Shown in pieces: positions 24,296 to 34,612 of a stretch of 64,000 nt of DNA. The DNA comes from Cylicocyclus nassatus (lineage: Eukaryota; Nematoda; Chromadorea; Rhabditida; Strongylidae): positions 75,289,594 through 75,353,593 of the forward strand of contig CATQJL010000001.1 of NCBI GenBank assembly GCA_958299035.1, read 5' to 3'. Positions within the stretch are counted from its first letter, which is position 1; every line of letters begins with the position of its first letter. The translations under genes were made by a program, and so were the position numbers. The notes under the pieces were generated by a model. That model saw only the letters and a program-made list of their open reading frames with translations, had not been told where the DNA came from and searched no databases.

Positions 24296-24900
24296 TGCAT
24301 GCCGCGAGCTGCCCGGTAAACCTTATATTAGACCCGGTAAGTGACCGCGGCGCATCCCGTAAGTGCCCGTTAGGCACCTACAGTTGACCCGACTACCATG
24401 CTTGTAAGGCCTAGGAAAAGTGAAGAACTAATTAGTCTAGCTTTCACGATGACGACTAGAGTGCAAATTGAGCAATTTGTTAGCTCATCTGTCGACATCA
24501 TCTAGTGTCGTCGACACACTCATCTGACTGCTGAAGTTTGTTTCTCAAACTCAACTCTGTCAGATAAGACCAAATCCAAAAAGCGACAGCCAGCCCCATA
24601 AACACTTAGGGTAGCCACATCGGTGCGGCGTACCTCACGCGGGTTGCGCCTTAACCTACAGCGTGTAAGAAGTGCGGCCTTCGATAAGGCCCGCGGCCCT
24701 ACGAGTGAGGTGGCTAGGCCGCGACCCTCCCGGTAGTCTTTTCCCAATTTCAACTTTAGCCGCGGCGTTCCTGGTAAAATATACATGGGCCTCGGCGAGC
24801 GGGGCTGAATTTTCAAGGGCCGCGGCGCGCCAAGCAACACGCTTTGAGGCCGCAAACTTTCCGGTGCAATTGTCTGAGCAGTCAGATAAAGTAAACAAGA
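24296..24900. repeat. GC-rich degenerate minisatellite, unit about 30 bp
   Basis: Motifs around GGCCGCGGCG recur at about 30-bp spacing at 24300-24360 and 24690-24870. On the minus strand the frame ending at 24520 shows a 10-residue periodicity (GAPRPLK, RSPRPMY, GTPRLKL), which is what a 30-bp tandem unit gives. The high GC contrasts with the AT-rich surroundings. I treat the open frames as by-products of the repeat. Confidence 0.5.
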
Positions 24901-26821
24901 TGCAATGCGGTGCAATTTTTTGGCATCAGTAGCTGGCTTTTCAAATTTTTTAAAACTGTCATCTTGATGCTACCATATTTGATTTCTGTTTATCCTAAAC
25001 CTCGTAGAGCATCAGCAAACAGCTAGGGTGTTGTTCGATGCAGCTTCCTCTTCCTTTTTTGGTCAAATGTCTTTTCTTTCTGATTAAAGGTTTCAAAGAG
25101 AAAATTGCCAATTCTATTTTTTTTTTGATACTTCCCAGGATGCATACAAAAATTTCAAGATCAAATTTCGAGACCTTAAAAACACGTTCGTTTGTTGAAA
25201 TTAGTGTTCAATCATAATTTTTGGAAGTCTAAATTCGCGAAGATTCCGTATGTTTGAAGCCTTTGTACATTTTACGACTTCGCAAATGTGAAGACTTATG
25301 GAAAGCTTGTTTTTGAAATGTTGAAAAACCAGCTGACGATACCAAAACACTGGGTTTTGCAGCTTGTTCGCTCTATTTAACTATTACCAAAGCTGCTTCA
25401 GAAGCCCAAAACAAAAAAAATAGCTAAGCTTAGGGTACGTTATATGCAGTTGGAGATTGTGGCGGTTATTTGGAAGAACAGTAAAGGAATCCAAACAAGG
25501 ATATAACTGCTGAAAAGAGAAAAAAATTCTCCACGGAACAGTGCATAGAATGTATGTCTGTTGTTTTTCTGAACTGTTTGAGAATAGACCGAAATACGAC
25601 ACGAACTTACGGACCTATCTATAGTAATATTTTGTCCCAAAATTCCTTCTCTGTTCCCTATTAGGATGAAAAGGAAGACGCCGGTCCTTTGAGGAGGAAA
25701 ACGCGCTCCAACGAACAACCTACGCAACTGGCGAGATCAAGTGGGAAATCGTAAAAAATCGACAGTGACAAAAACGAAGTCGTTTCACGGATGTCCATTT
25801 GTCACCCTCATGCTGGGCCCTGATACCATATTGGAGGGCATAAAACACTATTTTACTGCCTTTGTTACCTGCGACACGTTTATGAACGAGAAAGCATGAG
25901 CGTTTCTCACGTCAAACAAAAATAGCCGTAATATGTTTTTTAGTGCTTCAATGGAGCAATGATAATTATCAGAGTACTTTGTTCAGTAAATATCTTAAGA
26001 TTAAAATAGTTTTCACACTTGATGGTGCTTTATTTGAGGACTAGTAATGTTTTAGCGACTCATTTTAGTATATGCACATGTGATCTTTTGCTGCATACGC
26101 TCATAGCTCCTCGTCAAGGAATGTTCTGCGAATAAATATACGGATTTGGAACGTTTTCTGCTCTTCAACAACATATATATCCCATCTACGAAGGTCACTA
26201 CAAAAAAATGCTTTCCTTGTAAGTAAACAAGTAAGGTTTGCGCTATTAGTGGATATCAACATACTTGTCTTTAACGGCTTCATTAGAAATTCAAGAGGTC
26301 CTTTGAGAGAGTTCAACTGTTATGTGCAGAGTCAAGGTAAATTTTAACCCCAGCTATCCCAGGGTTAAATTTTACCTTGAAAGCATAATAGAAAGTTGAT
26401 GGAAAAATGATGATTGAGGTAGATTTTAACCTCAAGGTAGAATGATGAATACGGGTTTTTGCGTTTGAAGGTTCATTTCTACCTCAAGGTAGACTTAACC
26501 CACGAGAAAATTTCATTGCGATCATGTTGTGAATACGGGTCATAAACTAAAATGCTAGCTGAAGTAACTTTTAACCTCAAGGGTTCGTTGATGAATACGG
26601 CCACAGAGGACTCTTGGTGGTTAATTTGCTAATGTTTTCAATCAGGATGATGAGTACGAATTTTCGGATTACGATTTTTTACAAACTTCCCCAAACAGCT
26701 CTGGAATGTTCGAGAACCACTGCATTACAGTGTACTTTGAACCATCTGAGGCAAGTTTCTGGAGCAACTAAAGTGTCACAGAAAAGATGGCATTCCTCAA
26801 ATTGTTTATAAAACATGCTCA

Positions 26822-27651
26822 CAAGGGAACCGTGTCGAGTCGAAGTGGCCTTTCCAGATGAGACCCATACTGCTTTAAAGAGCATTAATCGGTCCAAATC
26901 TGCTTTCCAAATCTGCCAAGCGCCTCTGAACGCCGAGTTATGCTCGTTTTTCAGGTCAAAAAATTGAACGCAAAACTGCAAAATCGCCCAAATTTGCTTA
27001 AATGGTCCAGTGTCAAGTATCAGAGCTGTTTATGCAATGAATACATCTTATATATAAAGCTGAATGTCTGTCTGTATGTATGTCTGTCTGTCTGTACGTA
27101 TGTGCGGAATAGAAATTTTTATTTCTGAACCGATCGGGACCAAACTTGGCACACATATACTTCGGGGCAGGGAGCGTGTCATAGTCCACTTCTCGTTATC
27201 GATCGATGTCGACTTTATCGATTTTTTGCAAAATTTGAGCATGGCATGCTCGATTACCCCCCTGTGCAAAATCCCAGCCCCCTAGCTCAAATTTTGCAAA
27301 AAATCGATAAAGTCGACATCGATCGATAACGAGAAGTGGACTATGAATGACACGCTCCCTGCCCCGAAGTGTATGTGTGCAAAGTTTGGTCCCGGGCGGA
27401 GCCGGGTTTGCCATCTAGTTTTGTATAATATGCTAACACTTAACATTGCTTTATCTGAGCGCTGGAAAGACTGTAACAATCAATTTTATCTAAATTCTGC
27501 ATTCATTTTTCGTTCCGATAAACGGTCATAACTCGGCGTCGAAAGCCGCTTGGCAGATTTGGAAGGCAGATCTGGAATCACCGCTTAATACTCTTCAAAG
27601 CAGTATGGGTCTCATCTGGAAAGGCCACTTCGACTCTACACGGTTCCCTTG
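26822..27651. mobile_element. TIR element, CAAGGGAAC family, with 3-bp TCA target duplication
   Basis: The ends are near-perfect inverted repeats of more than 60 bp, starting CAAGGGAACCGTG. TCA flanks both sides (26819-26821 and 27652-27654). LINE copy A at 16750-16770 has the same sequence without the insertion and with a single TCA (16760-16762). The element contains a Helitron at 27046-27419; without it the length is about 456 bp. TNA duplications and the ends recall PIF/Harbinger-like elements, but the superfamily is an inference. No transposase is present. Confidence 0.82.
27046..27419 (+). mobile_element. Non-autonomous Helitron with internal palindrome
   Basis: The 5' end is TCTTATATATAAAGC. 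The 3' end is CTAGT, preceded by the hairpin CCCGGGCGGAGCCGGG. It sits between A (27045) and T (27420), the target used by Helitrons. A (TGTC)n tract follows the 5' end. An inverted repeat of about 110 bp per arm (27133-27242 with 27287-27394) fills the interior; both arms contain TCGATCGATGTCGACTTTAT-type sequence. No Rep/helicase is present. It is nested in the TIR element, which is nested in LINE copy B. Confidence 0.78.
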
Positions 27652-29883
27652 TCAGCTGTTTCCCTGGCAAATATTTTCGACATTTTTATGATGTCGGGTG
27701 AGGTGCCAAAATTATGAAAACATGCCCTGGTTACTGCCAGGGCATGTTTTTGGCATTTACTCCCAAAGATACGACCCATCAGTCTCTCTTACCAGCATCG
27801 TTAAGTTTATGGAAGATATGGGAGGGAGGTTTACTCAATAAATTACATCTGATCCCAGCTAAGCAGCAAGGCTTTATCAATCTTCCATCGCGACAGTATT
27901 GCTGATAGCACCTATGACTGGATTCTAGACTTTGAATCACAAAAATCAATAATGTGCTCTATATGGATCTGTCTAAAGCGTTTGATAAGGTCTGCCTCTT
28001 CAAACTTATCATCAAGCCAAAGGCCATTGGTATTGATGGTGTCCTGTTTAACTGATTTCTTCCTATTTGCATAACCGCTTCATGACAGTCAAGGTTCAAA
28101 ATATAATACCTTTTTGGATGCATACCCCGTATGAGCGGTGTTCCCAAGGAGGAGTTCTTTGGCCTCTTCTTTTTTTTTGATATATACGCTTGATCTGCCC
28201 AATATACTCCGAACGTCCCAAAACATACCATTATATGCATATGATATAAAGAAGTATGGTATTATATATACAGTTGTGATAATACTGAGAGGTAAATCGC
28301 CATTGCAACAGTTGCTTACTAACATGGTCACTTAAGCTGAATCTACCAGTGATTCTAAATAGAAGTTCTGTTTTACATGTGGGTGAACAGTTTGCAGGCA
28401 CTTATCTTTTGGGTGAAACTCTCTGAGGATGCTTTGCTCAGCTAGGGATCTGGAAGTCATTGTTGATCCGAAGCTCAGGTTTCCTGAGCAGATTGATGCT
28501 ATTATCAAAAGAGCTCATACTTTCTTGTTCGCACTTCTCCTAAGTGTAAAGGTTAACTCACCCGTACCTTTGACGCGACAAGTTTCTTGTTCGTCCTCAC
28601 CTGGAATATTGTTTCCAGTTGCGAAACCCCATTCAAAGAAATGATATTGATAAGCTTGAGAAAATGCACACGCTTTACAGGAGAATCTTTCTAGTAACGC
28701 CCCTCCTGCTTATGGAATAGGTTAAAAACTTAATAACGCCTCTCTTTTCGTCGTATTATCTCTAATCTTATTAAGTTGGCAAAAAAAATTCGTTTTGGCA
28801 TAAAAATTTTCATAAAAACTTTCCTAGTTGTTCTCTATTCATGGTAATTTGTGGATAAGTAGTTCAAAGTTTCTTCTATGATATGTCAGCATTAAAGCTA
28901 CAATTATCAGTGAGGGACAGTCATGCCCCAACATGGCTATTCCAAAAGCTCAAATCCGCAACTTTCAAAGTTTCGTTTTCATGCTGTAATGAATGTAGAG
29001 AACAGCAATTTGGTATTCGGATACAGACAAGTTTTCCCTACTTAGCGACTATCAATAAAATTTGTGATCTGCCCTTTCAAAATCCCTTAACCCAAAAACC
29101 AAATTTTTGCGTATTTGCGCATCATGAGAAAAATGGAATTTCTCACTTCTTTGTGGATTTCGTCATTGCAAAATAAATTCTACTTGAATACATTTTATGT
29201 CGCAACTCTTTTTGAAGTGCTCTTACCAGCGGTACTGAATACTGGACAAAATGTCTGCAGCACCTGTGGGAGCCGCAAAACCAATCGAAATCATTTATTA
29301 GTTAACCTTATATTTTTATCAAATGCTTAGAGGGGAAACTAGACAAAAAGCAAGTAAATACTGGATTTTTATGCCATTCGATCAGAGATTGAGGGGCTAA
29401 TCTTTATTACGTCAGGATTATGAGATACAATAAGGATAATTGTACAATATCATCTTTTGTAGGATTGTACGCTGGTTTCAGCTAGCCAAGGACTTAATTG
29501 TTTCGCGCTGTGCACGATCTTCAAAGGCAGAGTCCGAGCAAGTTCCATTCATCCGAATTAGCATATAGTTGAGCGGGCCCCATGTGTATCCGATCTGCGT
29601 CGGTCTGATCCTTTGACGTGGCCTCTAAAAAAATGCGGGCCTACGTATCACAAACCTCTCCCTGAGGACGTGTGCTCACGTATCTATCGATCATGAATTG
29701 CAACTGCACCCATGCAGTTGCAGCTCCTCCACGGTGGCGAGCCGAGGGATAAGCATCCGAAACTCGCGCGCGCCCTCAAAACAGGGTCTCCAGAAATTGG
29801 GTTTTTTGAAGGTTTTGGACAATATGAACTTTATAAGTGTAACCAGGGCAACGGAAAGGTCCTCGAACGACAAAACATAAGAG

Positions 29884-29936
29884 GCAAAATTTTACCCAGA
29901 CGCTACCTTTAAGGTAGCGTCTGGGTAAAATTTTGC
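29884..29936. repeat. Perfect 53-bp hairpin
   Basis: Two 26-bp arms (GCAAAATTTTACCCAGACGC... and its exact inverse) flank a single base. It lies about 55 bp downstream of the LINE copy B 3' end. Perfect arms suggest recent origin. No gene is nearby. Confidence 0.8.
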
Positions 29937-29999
29937 TGGGGCTGGGCGTCTGATAAGGGCTAAGTTCATCCAATTGAATAAAAGTGACAAATCACATTA

Positions 30000-31330
30000 C
30001 TTTTTAAGTATTTTTCAGCTTAGATTTTGTCAAATTCGATCAATTCTCGCACAGTATTTCTTGATTTGCGTATGGAATTATGCTGATATCGCTATGCAAA
30101 CAAGCTTGTTTTATAATAAATGAAAAAGTGGAACAAGATGCACTATACGGCATCTCACTTATATCCGGTCATTTTCATGTTTAGAGTAATTCTGTCTTAC
30201 TTTTTTTGCTTTGATGCTTGATTGGCAAAAACTTGACTATTGTTGATCACTTGTTTTATCTCGCACATTCTATTTTTGACTGCTTTTGATGTGGTATTTA
30301 GGTTGTGCTCAGTGAATTAAGCGAGGCACGCATGGTTCGGCCTATAGCCTTAGCCTCACCCTTTTATATCAAATTCTGGTTAAAAATAAATAATGATATT
30401 GGGAGTGACCGCTTGCAGCATGTTTTTGAATAAACTTACTTTTTACTTGCCTCTTATTGAGTGCGTTTGTCAGTTGTGATATCTATAACAGATACATTAC
30501 CATCTGGCAATATACAATCACTAATACAGATCAGCTCAGTAAAGGTAGCCAAATTTCTGATGCTAAAATTCTATTTCATCTCATGTTAGTTTGGTAGTAT
30601 CACCTCTTTCTGGACTTGTTAGTCACTATTTACCAAGTCCATCATTTTTATTGTGATGCGTTTTTTCATTACTTCCTGTGACTACTGCTACTGAAAAAAA
30701 ATCAATCTAGTTCACTCTTCTGGCGCTTTTTTAAAACTATCCAGTGATCGAATCCTCATCAAATTTTTATGTATTAGAAGAATTTCAAAATAGACTTTTT
30801 ATTGCATGCTTTCCAATATGCTAGCGACTCCAAAAAGCAGAACAGAGATATGCCAAAGAAGACCATGGCCAGTTGTAATAATTGAGCGAAATCATGCGTG
30901 CGGCTAAATGCCGGACGTAATAAAATAACGAAGAGCAAAGAAATAGAAGCAATCCGAGACAAACGTCCCTAAACTCACCTGAGCATGGCTTTTGCTGTAG
31001 GCACAGGTTCACGGGTTATAACAAGGAAATGTTACACAGCAGCATCAATCACCTACTTCACAAAAGCAAAATCGGACCCTTAAACCAGTCAAAGTTAACA
31101 ACGGTCACGTTACTTTATGCGATCTACAACTTGGAACCAGAAAATTAGATTGCCTTCTTTTCAGCTTGCTTGCAACAGGAAACAAAGGGTAAGGTAAGAA
31201 TAAGTAGCAACATTGACAAGTCATTAACATGTATATGCTCAAGTACAATGTGACCCGTAACAATTATACGAGCGATGTTAACCAAATCATCCTCAATGCC
31301 GACTTAATCCACTCGTCTGTGGCAACTATG
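30000..31330. other. No gene recognised
   Basis: AT-rich sequence. Minus-strand frames at 30774-31012 look hydrophobic, but they lack an ATG in the best frame and have no splice support. Confidence 0.4.
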
Positions 31331-31336
31331 ATTTTT

Positions 31337-32510
31337 TCACAAGTTGTTAGAAAAGAATTCCACGACGTTAACGTTGTCCTGGAGATGTGTCATTGAACCG
31401 CGATTGAGACCGACAGCAAATGTGCTTTGTGCGTCTTTAGTTAGATGCCAATGTTGTAGAGGATGACGTAGGTCTTCATGACCTTTTACAGTTCCGGGGC
31501 TGGTGGATGATGCTGTGCGGTATGCAAAAAGCAGTTTCAGCGCTCCTGACGCCTGCTCGACGACCCATCGAGCTTTGGCGCGCTCCCTGTTGAACGTCAT
31601 CTTTCTGACGTCATTCTCTGAAGGGCTCCATACATTGCTAGAATGTAATACGACCTTCATCGAACTTGGCAGTTGCTCGCGAATGCTGCCATTTTTGAGT
31701 CGTGGTGTCTGTCCGGGAATCCGCAGTTGATGTACATAAAGCGACCTCGCATCCATTACTGCAATCATGTTGACTGCCCATCATGCCTTCCAGAAGTAAT
31801 AATGGTTGACGAAGTTGATGGCCCGCTGGCCGGATAAGGCATCACGGCAACCAACGACATTCAGTATGAATTTTGTCCATTGTTTAGGAATTGCATTGAA
31901 CTTACTAGTGAATCTCAAATTCGAATTCTCGAAACCTTCGGAGGCACTAGCGTTTGTCCACAACCAGAAGCGGAGGGACTTTTATTGTGGGATGATTAAA
32001 AGTAACCACTAGCCGGGTGACCACATCACTCGCTGAATTCTGGCACACTTCGAAACAGTCACCTATCCATTTTGATGACTGTTGGCCAGCTAGCGGAGTG
32101 TGACGATGACCTGAAGCCAATACAGAGTAATTGGGTTACCTTCATGAAAATATGCTCAGACCTGTTCTCTTTGCCTCCGGCCCGGCATCCGGCAGCAGAG
32201 TTTCGAGCATTCCATCCTCATAATCTTCTTGAAGGCAGTGTCCAGGCAGATTCTCGACTTCTATATTTTTATGTTATCCAGGCCTTTCCATGGCGCTGAT
32301 TCCGAATATGGAACGTGAATTTCTCAGAAACCACTTTTTGGAGCTATTTTGGGAAAGAAAACCCGGGCGAGTGCTTCTGACGTTATCCTTGTCGAAAGCA
32401 AGTATTAACAGGTAAACGCTGTAAGTTCGACTGTGTTGGTCATGTGAAAACACGTCAAGGCTGAGGATATTTTGTTTATAAGGGGTTGGCCCGTCGAGGG
32501 AAGTGGGCAT
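31337..32510 (-). pseudogene. PIF/Harbinger-type DDE transposase relic
   Basis: Reading the minus strand, the order of fragments matches HARBI1-like transposases. An upstream segment near 32080 reads VLASGHRHTPLASWPTVIK-like text, recalling the LRYLASG..S...I..ST region. GFENSNLRF...NVVGCRDALSGQRA follows (31820-31960), then FVNHYYFWKAW, MIAVMDARSLYVHQLRIPGQ (31700-31768) and NRERAKARWVVEQASGALKL (31555-31620), the family's C-terminal R..VE.AFG.LK.RF motif. Frame changes and stops separate the fragments. Asp of VMDA may be the second catalytic Asp; the GAIDG Asp is altered to GCRDA. It is inactive. Its ends were not found, so a link to the TTA-flanked MITEs here is only suggestive. Confidence 0.65.
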
Positions 32511-32611
32511 GGTCGTCGAGCTCGGATCTGATCTAACGCTGCCTTTAACATCTTCTCTGCGTAATTTATGATACTAGTTCGCATAGAAAGAAAAATGAAT
32601 TGAAAATATTA

Positions 32612-33552
32612 GGTTGTAACAAAATTAATGCAGTTTTTGAATTCCATCCGCAATAAGTCATACACTTCTCATTTCTAACTAGGTTGCAAAGTACCATTCG
32701 ATAGAGCAAAGCAAGCTCTACAAGAAGACCATCTTGCTTTTGTAACAACTCTGATCCACCTCGAGTTTTGAGCCAAAAACTAAAAAGATTCAACTCTCCG
32801 AAAAATTGAGAAAAATCGTAACTCAGTTTATAAAAAAACCTACAAAAATTCTAACTTGCTCACGAAAACACTATTCACATAAGACATTCATACACGCCTT
32901 TGCCGTATTTTTTTCTTTGTTAGAAATCAAGAAAACAGAAATTTTCGTGCGTTTGCCAAAGTGATGCTGTGCCGTTCCCACATAAGTAGTTGTATACAAA
33001 CCTGTAGAAGTATAAACGTGAATTTCCAGCTCTCTACAAGCTTTAGTTCTCGAAAAATATCGAATACAGTTTTCGCTAGTCATGTGGTCCAAGCTAAAAT
33101 TCAAATTTCTCGAGAACTAAAGCGTGTAGAGAGCTGAAAAGTTACGTTTGTACTTCTACAGATTTGTAGTATACAATTACTTATGTGGGAACGGCACAGC
33201 AACACTTTGGCAAATGCACGAAAATTTCCGTTTACTTGATTTCTAACAGAGAAAAAAATACGGCAAAGGCGTATATAGATGTCTTATGCGAATAGTGTTT
33301 ACGTGAGCAAGTTAGAATTTTTTTAGGTTTTTATGAACTAAGTTACGATTTTTCTCAATTTTTCGGGCAGTTGAATCTTTTTAGTTTTTGGCTCGAAACT
33401 CGTGGTGGATCAGAGTTGTTGCTAAAGCAAGATGGCCTTCTTGTGGAACTTGCTTTGCTCTATCGAATGGTACTTTGCTACCTAGTTAGAAATAAGAAGT
33501 GTATGAGTTATTGCGGTTGGAATTCAAAACCTGCATCAATTTTGTTACAACC
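32612..33552. mobile_element. Long palindromic TA-flanked element, 941 bp
   Basis: The ends GGTTGTAACAAAATTRATGC face each other, flanked by TA (32610-32611 and 33553-33554), suggesting Tc1/mariner-type insertion. The arms are about 450 bp and similar throughout, with a short centre near 33080. The two similar open frames (32566-32793 minus, 33371-33661 plus) are the same arm sequence read twice, not genes. Sequence at 43970-44530 is a diverged relative. Confidence 0.75.
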
Positions 33553-34356
33553 TAATAGATTTCGCATAATAGGGTGGCCACAAAACAGATTATTTGATGT
33601 CGATTCCATTGATGTTCCAAAATCAATAATCGCTACAATAAGCTTACTTGCATCTTTGTAAGGTATTACGGAAAGTGGTACAATAGATAAGCGCACTGAA
33701 TAACCTAACGTTAGCGAAATTTGAAAGGATTCGTGGAATTTGGCGTCCTGCTGTGTTCAAGCGGGCATTTCTTTGTATCTGGAGATGCACCGAGCCGAGC
33801 TGAGTCAATTGATGCCCTTGAATCAAAAATTCGTCCACTTTGAAGCGAGATATGGCCACGCTCCGGTGACGTCACATTAATCAAGCGAGTGTGCGTCATT
33901 TTTTCAAAAAATAGGAACGGTAGCTTATGACGCATTACTATATTAAGCAATAGCAGTATCGTGAACGAAAAATCCTAATGTGTTGGCATGTGATTTTTCG
34001 GGGCAACAGACGTTTGGAAGAAATTATTGGTGCTAAAAAAATTAGAAATTTACTGTCATTGATGTAAAATCTTCAATGTCCTTGAAAGATTCTTGTGCAA
34101 GCTGCATTTAAAGGTTATTCCACGAGTTTAGGAATTTGAGCAATTCTGAGAAATTTCTATGCTTACCAAAGTCGCTTAGCTATGCTTCAAACAAGCTTCC
34201 TGGTCTCTATTTCATGTATCGTCTTACAGATAAATGCTTCACACTAATCTGGTGCCGGATTCAAGACAGGCAGAGTTTGAGGCATTTAAGTATGCTAACA
34301 CGCTTGAAACTGTAGGCTTTTAGATTGGCTGTTGAGTTTGAATTACACAATGTAGC

Positions 34357-34560
34357 ATGGAAGAAGAAGTGCGTGGACGGAAAGTCCATGGCTCAAAGCT
34401 AGTGGCAAATTTTTGCGACACCGCAGGAGAATCTTTGATGGCTGCCGTTATCGAGAAAAATCGATGGCAACCCCTACCAAGGATATCGCCAAGCAAACAA
34501 ATGGATAAAACGAAACTATCTTATTTTGATGAGGATATCACGAAAATAAATGTTGAATAA
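34357..34560 (+). CDS. Unrecognised 67-residue ORF followed by AATAAA-rich sequence
   Basis: An ATG-initiated frame with a balanced, coding-like composition (starts MEEEVRGRKVHGSK, ends KLSYFDEDITKINVE). Its stop is followed at once by repeated AATAAA and ATATGAAATA motifs at 34561-34612. It could be a last exon, a processed pseudogene or chance. No family is recognised and no upstream exon was assigned. Confidence 0.25.
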   Translation: MEEEVRGRKVHGSKLVANFCDTAGESLMAAVIEKNRWQPLPRISPSKQMDKTKLSYFDEDITKINVE

Positions 34561-34612
34561 ATAATAAAATATATGAAATAAATATATGAAATAAATATAA
34601 ATAAAATACATG

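Larger units (their letters stand above)
22912..26606. mobile_element. Region bounded by about 37-bp inverted repeats (possible 3.7-kb composite transposon)
   Basis: The left end starts CTGTGGCCGTATTCATCAAC and the right end is its inverse, with one inserted base within the first 37. Inside each end are several short inverted copies of motifs such as AACCTCAAGGTAGA, and GAATACGG recurs at about 26443, 26529 and 26592. No transposase frame survives. No target duplication was found, and each end could instead be an independent small palindromic element, so a single transposon is an inference. LINE copy B begins directly after the right end. Confidence 0.45.
26608..29828 (+). mobile_element. CR1/jockey-like LINE, copy B (5'-truncated, carries a nested insertion)
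   Basis: It matches copy A from about 16572 to 19342. It holds the MSGEVPK reverse-transcriptase stretch at about 27692, LDLPNILRTS near 28190, DPKLRFPEQIDAIIKRAHTF at 28465-28520 and the KYWIF C-terminal region near 29360. It is interrupted at 26822-27651 by a TIR element. Frame-breaking changes are spread throughout, so it is inactive. It lacks the endonuclease region, ending 5' right at the inverted repeat at 26606. Confidence 0.8.

Noticed and set aside
24520..24915. 131-residue basic, proline-rich minus frame
   Set aside because: The 10-residue periodicity shows it is a by-product of the 30-bp GC-rich tandem repeat.
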